33,082 bases of DNA from assembly GCA_910578305.1 (NCBI GenBank), contig CAJTQH010000007.1, positions 1 to 33,082 on the forward strand. The letters run 5' to 3'. Of this stretch, positions 32,119 to 33,082 are shown in pieces. Below the pieces are notes generated by a model. That model was given only the letters and a program-made list of their open reading frames with translations, made no database searches and was not told the origin of the DNA. The translations under genes were made by a program, and so were the position numbers. The DNA comes from an uncultured Muribaculaceae bacterium. GTDB lineage: Bacteria; Bacteroidota; Bacteroidia; Bacteroidales; Muribaculaceae. Numbering within the stretch: the first letter of the stretch is position 1; every line of letters starts with the position of its first letter.

Positions 32119-32912
32119 AAATAGCACTGCTGACATGCTCATATTCAGTCTTGATTGATCATCTAGGCAGGATATTGCATTCTGAAGAATTAATTGTGGT
32201 AGACTTTTCCAAAGGGGGAGAGCTTGCTGATATCTGTGAGTCAAAAAGCATTGCTTATATCCGGTTTTCCTCTTGGGGGCAACTTGCTGACGCATTGCAT
32301 GAAGTGGAGTTGATCCTTTCGTATAAATTGAACAGAATAATTCCTATTGAGATTGTAGACAAATGCAAGTTTGGAGGTTTGAATATACATCCGTCGCTGT
32401 TGCCTGAATATCCGGGATTGAATCCGTGGTTCGATATGTACGTTGACATGAACTTGAATACTGGTGTGACCATCCATAAAATTGAAGCAAAGCCTGATTG
32501 CGGTGATATCATTGTGCAAAAATCATTTGCTATCAATCCCGGCCAACCACTATCGATTGCAATGGATCAAGCCGATGAAATAGCTGCACAACTCATCACA
32601 GATGTCATAGTTAGTCGTACGTTTTTAAACCGTGGTATAAAACAGCATGTTGTGGATATGGATTTGCGTGGAACCATTAATTTGGAATCATTGAAGCACA
32701 TGTCTGTGGAACGCCTTTGGCATATACTTCGAGGTTTCCCATCTTTGATACATACGCTCTACCCAGAGTTGCCACATAAATATTTTGAAGCGGGTGAATA
32801 CACTGAAACATCATCACCGGAAACAGCCGTTAGAATAATAATCGGTCAGGATGGCAGTCGGCAAATCGCATGTTATGATGGATTTATTTCTTTACATGAA
32901 TCCACAATTTGA
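32115..32912 (+). CDS. Formyltransferase (Formyl_trans_N family)
   Basis: This 265-residue protein has the formyltransferase core, with the catalytic triad N90 and H92 in GGLNIHPSLLPEYPG and D128 in KPDCGDIIVQ. The layout agrees with PurN/Fmt-type enzymes that use 10-formyl-tetrahydrofolate. The approximate 75-residue tail is not the Fmt tRNA-binding domain and is not recognised. Its location in the RiPP operon (ATGA overlap with the M42 gene) suggests it formylates the peptide or a derived amine, as in some natural-product pathways. A house-keeping PurN would not be expected here. Confidence 0.85.
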   Translation: MKIALLTCSYSVLIDHLGRILHSEELIVVDFSKGGELADICESKSIAYIRFSSWGQLADALHEVELILSYKLNRIIPIEIVDKCKFGGLNIHPSLLPEYPGLNPWFDMYVDMNLNTGVTIHKIEAKPDCGDIIVQKSFAINPGQPLSIAMDQADEIAAQLITDVIVSRTFLNRGIKQHVVDMDLRGTINLESLKHMSVERLWHILRGFPSLIHTLYPELPHKYFEAGEYTETSSPETAVRIIIGQDGSRQIACYDGFISLHESTI

Positions 32913-33082
32913 ATTGTTAAACAGTAATAAAATTTCAGATATGTATTTTTTTAAAAACAATACGCCACAGTGGTTAGGACGGATCTCTACTATGAATATA
33001 TTGTTCATTTGGATAGGAATGTTGATCGGGATATGTATATACGATATAATATTCACCAGCATCCTTTGGATTTCCGTCAAAC
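32896..33082 (+). CDS. Membrane protein, N-terminal part (runs off right edge)
   Basis: The frame is open from the ATG at 32896 to the window end (62 residues); a later in-frame ATG is at 32941. The first start overlaps the formyltransferase gene by 17 nt. A hydrophilic stretch (MNPQFELLNSNKISDMY then FFKNNTPQWLG) is followed by one strong membrane helix (NILFIWIGMLIGICIYDIIF). This layout is like the N-terminus of HlyD-type membrane fusion proteins of peptide exporters, but too little is present to decide. Its position makes it a likely member of the RiPP operon, probably transport. Confidence 0.6.
   Translation, partial: MNPQFELLNSNKISDMYFFKNNTPQWLGRISTMNILFIWIGMLIGICIYDIIFTSILWISVK

Noticed and set aside
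1..33082. CRISPR arrays, insertion sequences, phage genes, rRNA
   Set aside because: No spaced repeat arrays, transposase or integrase genes, terminal inverted repeats or rRNA segments were seen on reading through the window.

Overview
The window looks like chromosomal DNA from a Bacteroidales bacterium, possibly Muribaculaceae; the family-level guess is inference. The evidence is the gene families (GLPGLI protein, TonB-dependent receptors, type IX secretion plug-like DUF5103 protein, BlaI/M56 pair whose M56 partner carries a TonB C-terminal domain, OPT transporter, DUF3109), AT-rich leaders without Shine-Dalgarno sequences, and repeated Bacteroidetes-type -7 promoter boxes (TAnnTTTG).

Layout. 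Positions 1-5992 (all minus strand) hold a BlaI repressor, an M56 sensor peptidase with a TonB domain, a TonB-dependent receptor, a GLPGLI protein and the start of a second related receptor. Two matching 17-bp dyads sit in front of blaI. Positions 6254-8130 hold a TPR/OmpA-like lipoprotein (minus) with a strong terminator, and a divergent promoter region. Positions 8166-12929 (plus) carry speA, truA, a secreted thioredoxin-fold protein without CxxC, and tpx. Positions 12954-17592 (minus) carry an LptF/LptG permease, tgt, a sugar nucleotidyltransferase, an aldose 1-epimerase and tRNA-Arg(CCG). Positions 17685-20245 (plus) are ung, the DUF5103 protein and a DUF3109 protein. Positions 20242-23912 (minus) are a MATE exporter, an OPT transporter and a short ssb. 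Positions 24065-25940 (plus) are a metal module: a regulator that fuses an HMA domain to an AraC HTH, and a Cu/Zn-type permease with an HMA tail.

The most interesting region is 26398 to the right edge, an apparently undescribed RiPP (ribosomally made, post-translationally modified peptide) biosynthetic operon. A 34-residue peptide with six cysteines in its last 22 residues (26842-26946) is followed by a perfect 13-bp hairpin and then by five tightly packed genes: two tandem paralogous radical SAM/SPASM maturases, a B12-binding-type radical SAM enzyme, an M42-type metallopeptidase and a formyltransferase. A membrane protein begins at the right edge. A small three-helix membrane protein lies just upstream. 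The proposed logic is: precursor made in excess of the enzymes through the hairpin, Cys crosslinking by the SPASM enzymes, a further radical modification, N-terminal trimming, formyl transfer and export. The steps after precursor recognition are inference from gene families and order.
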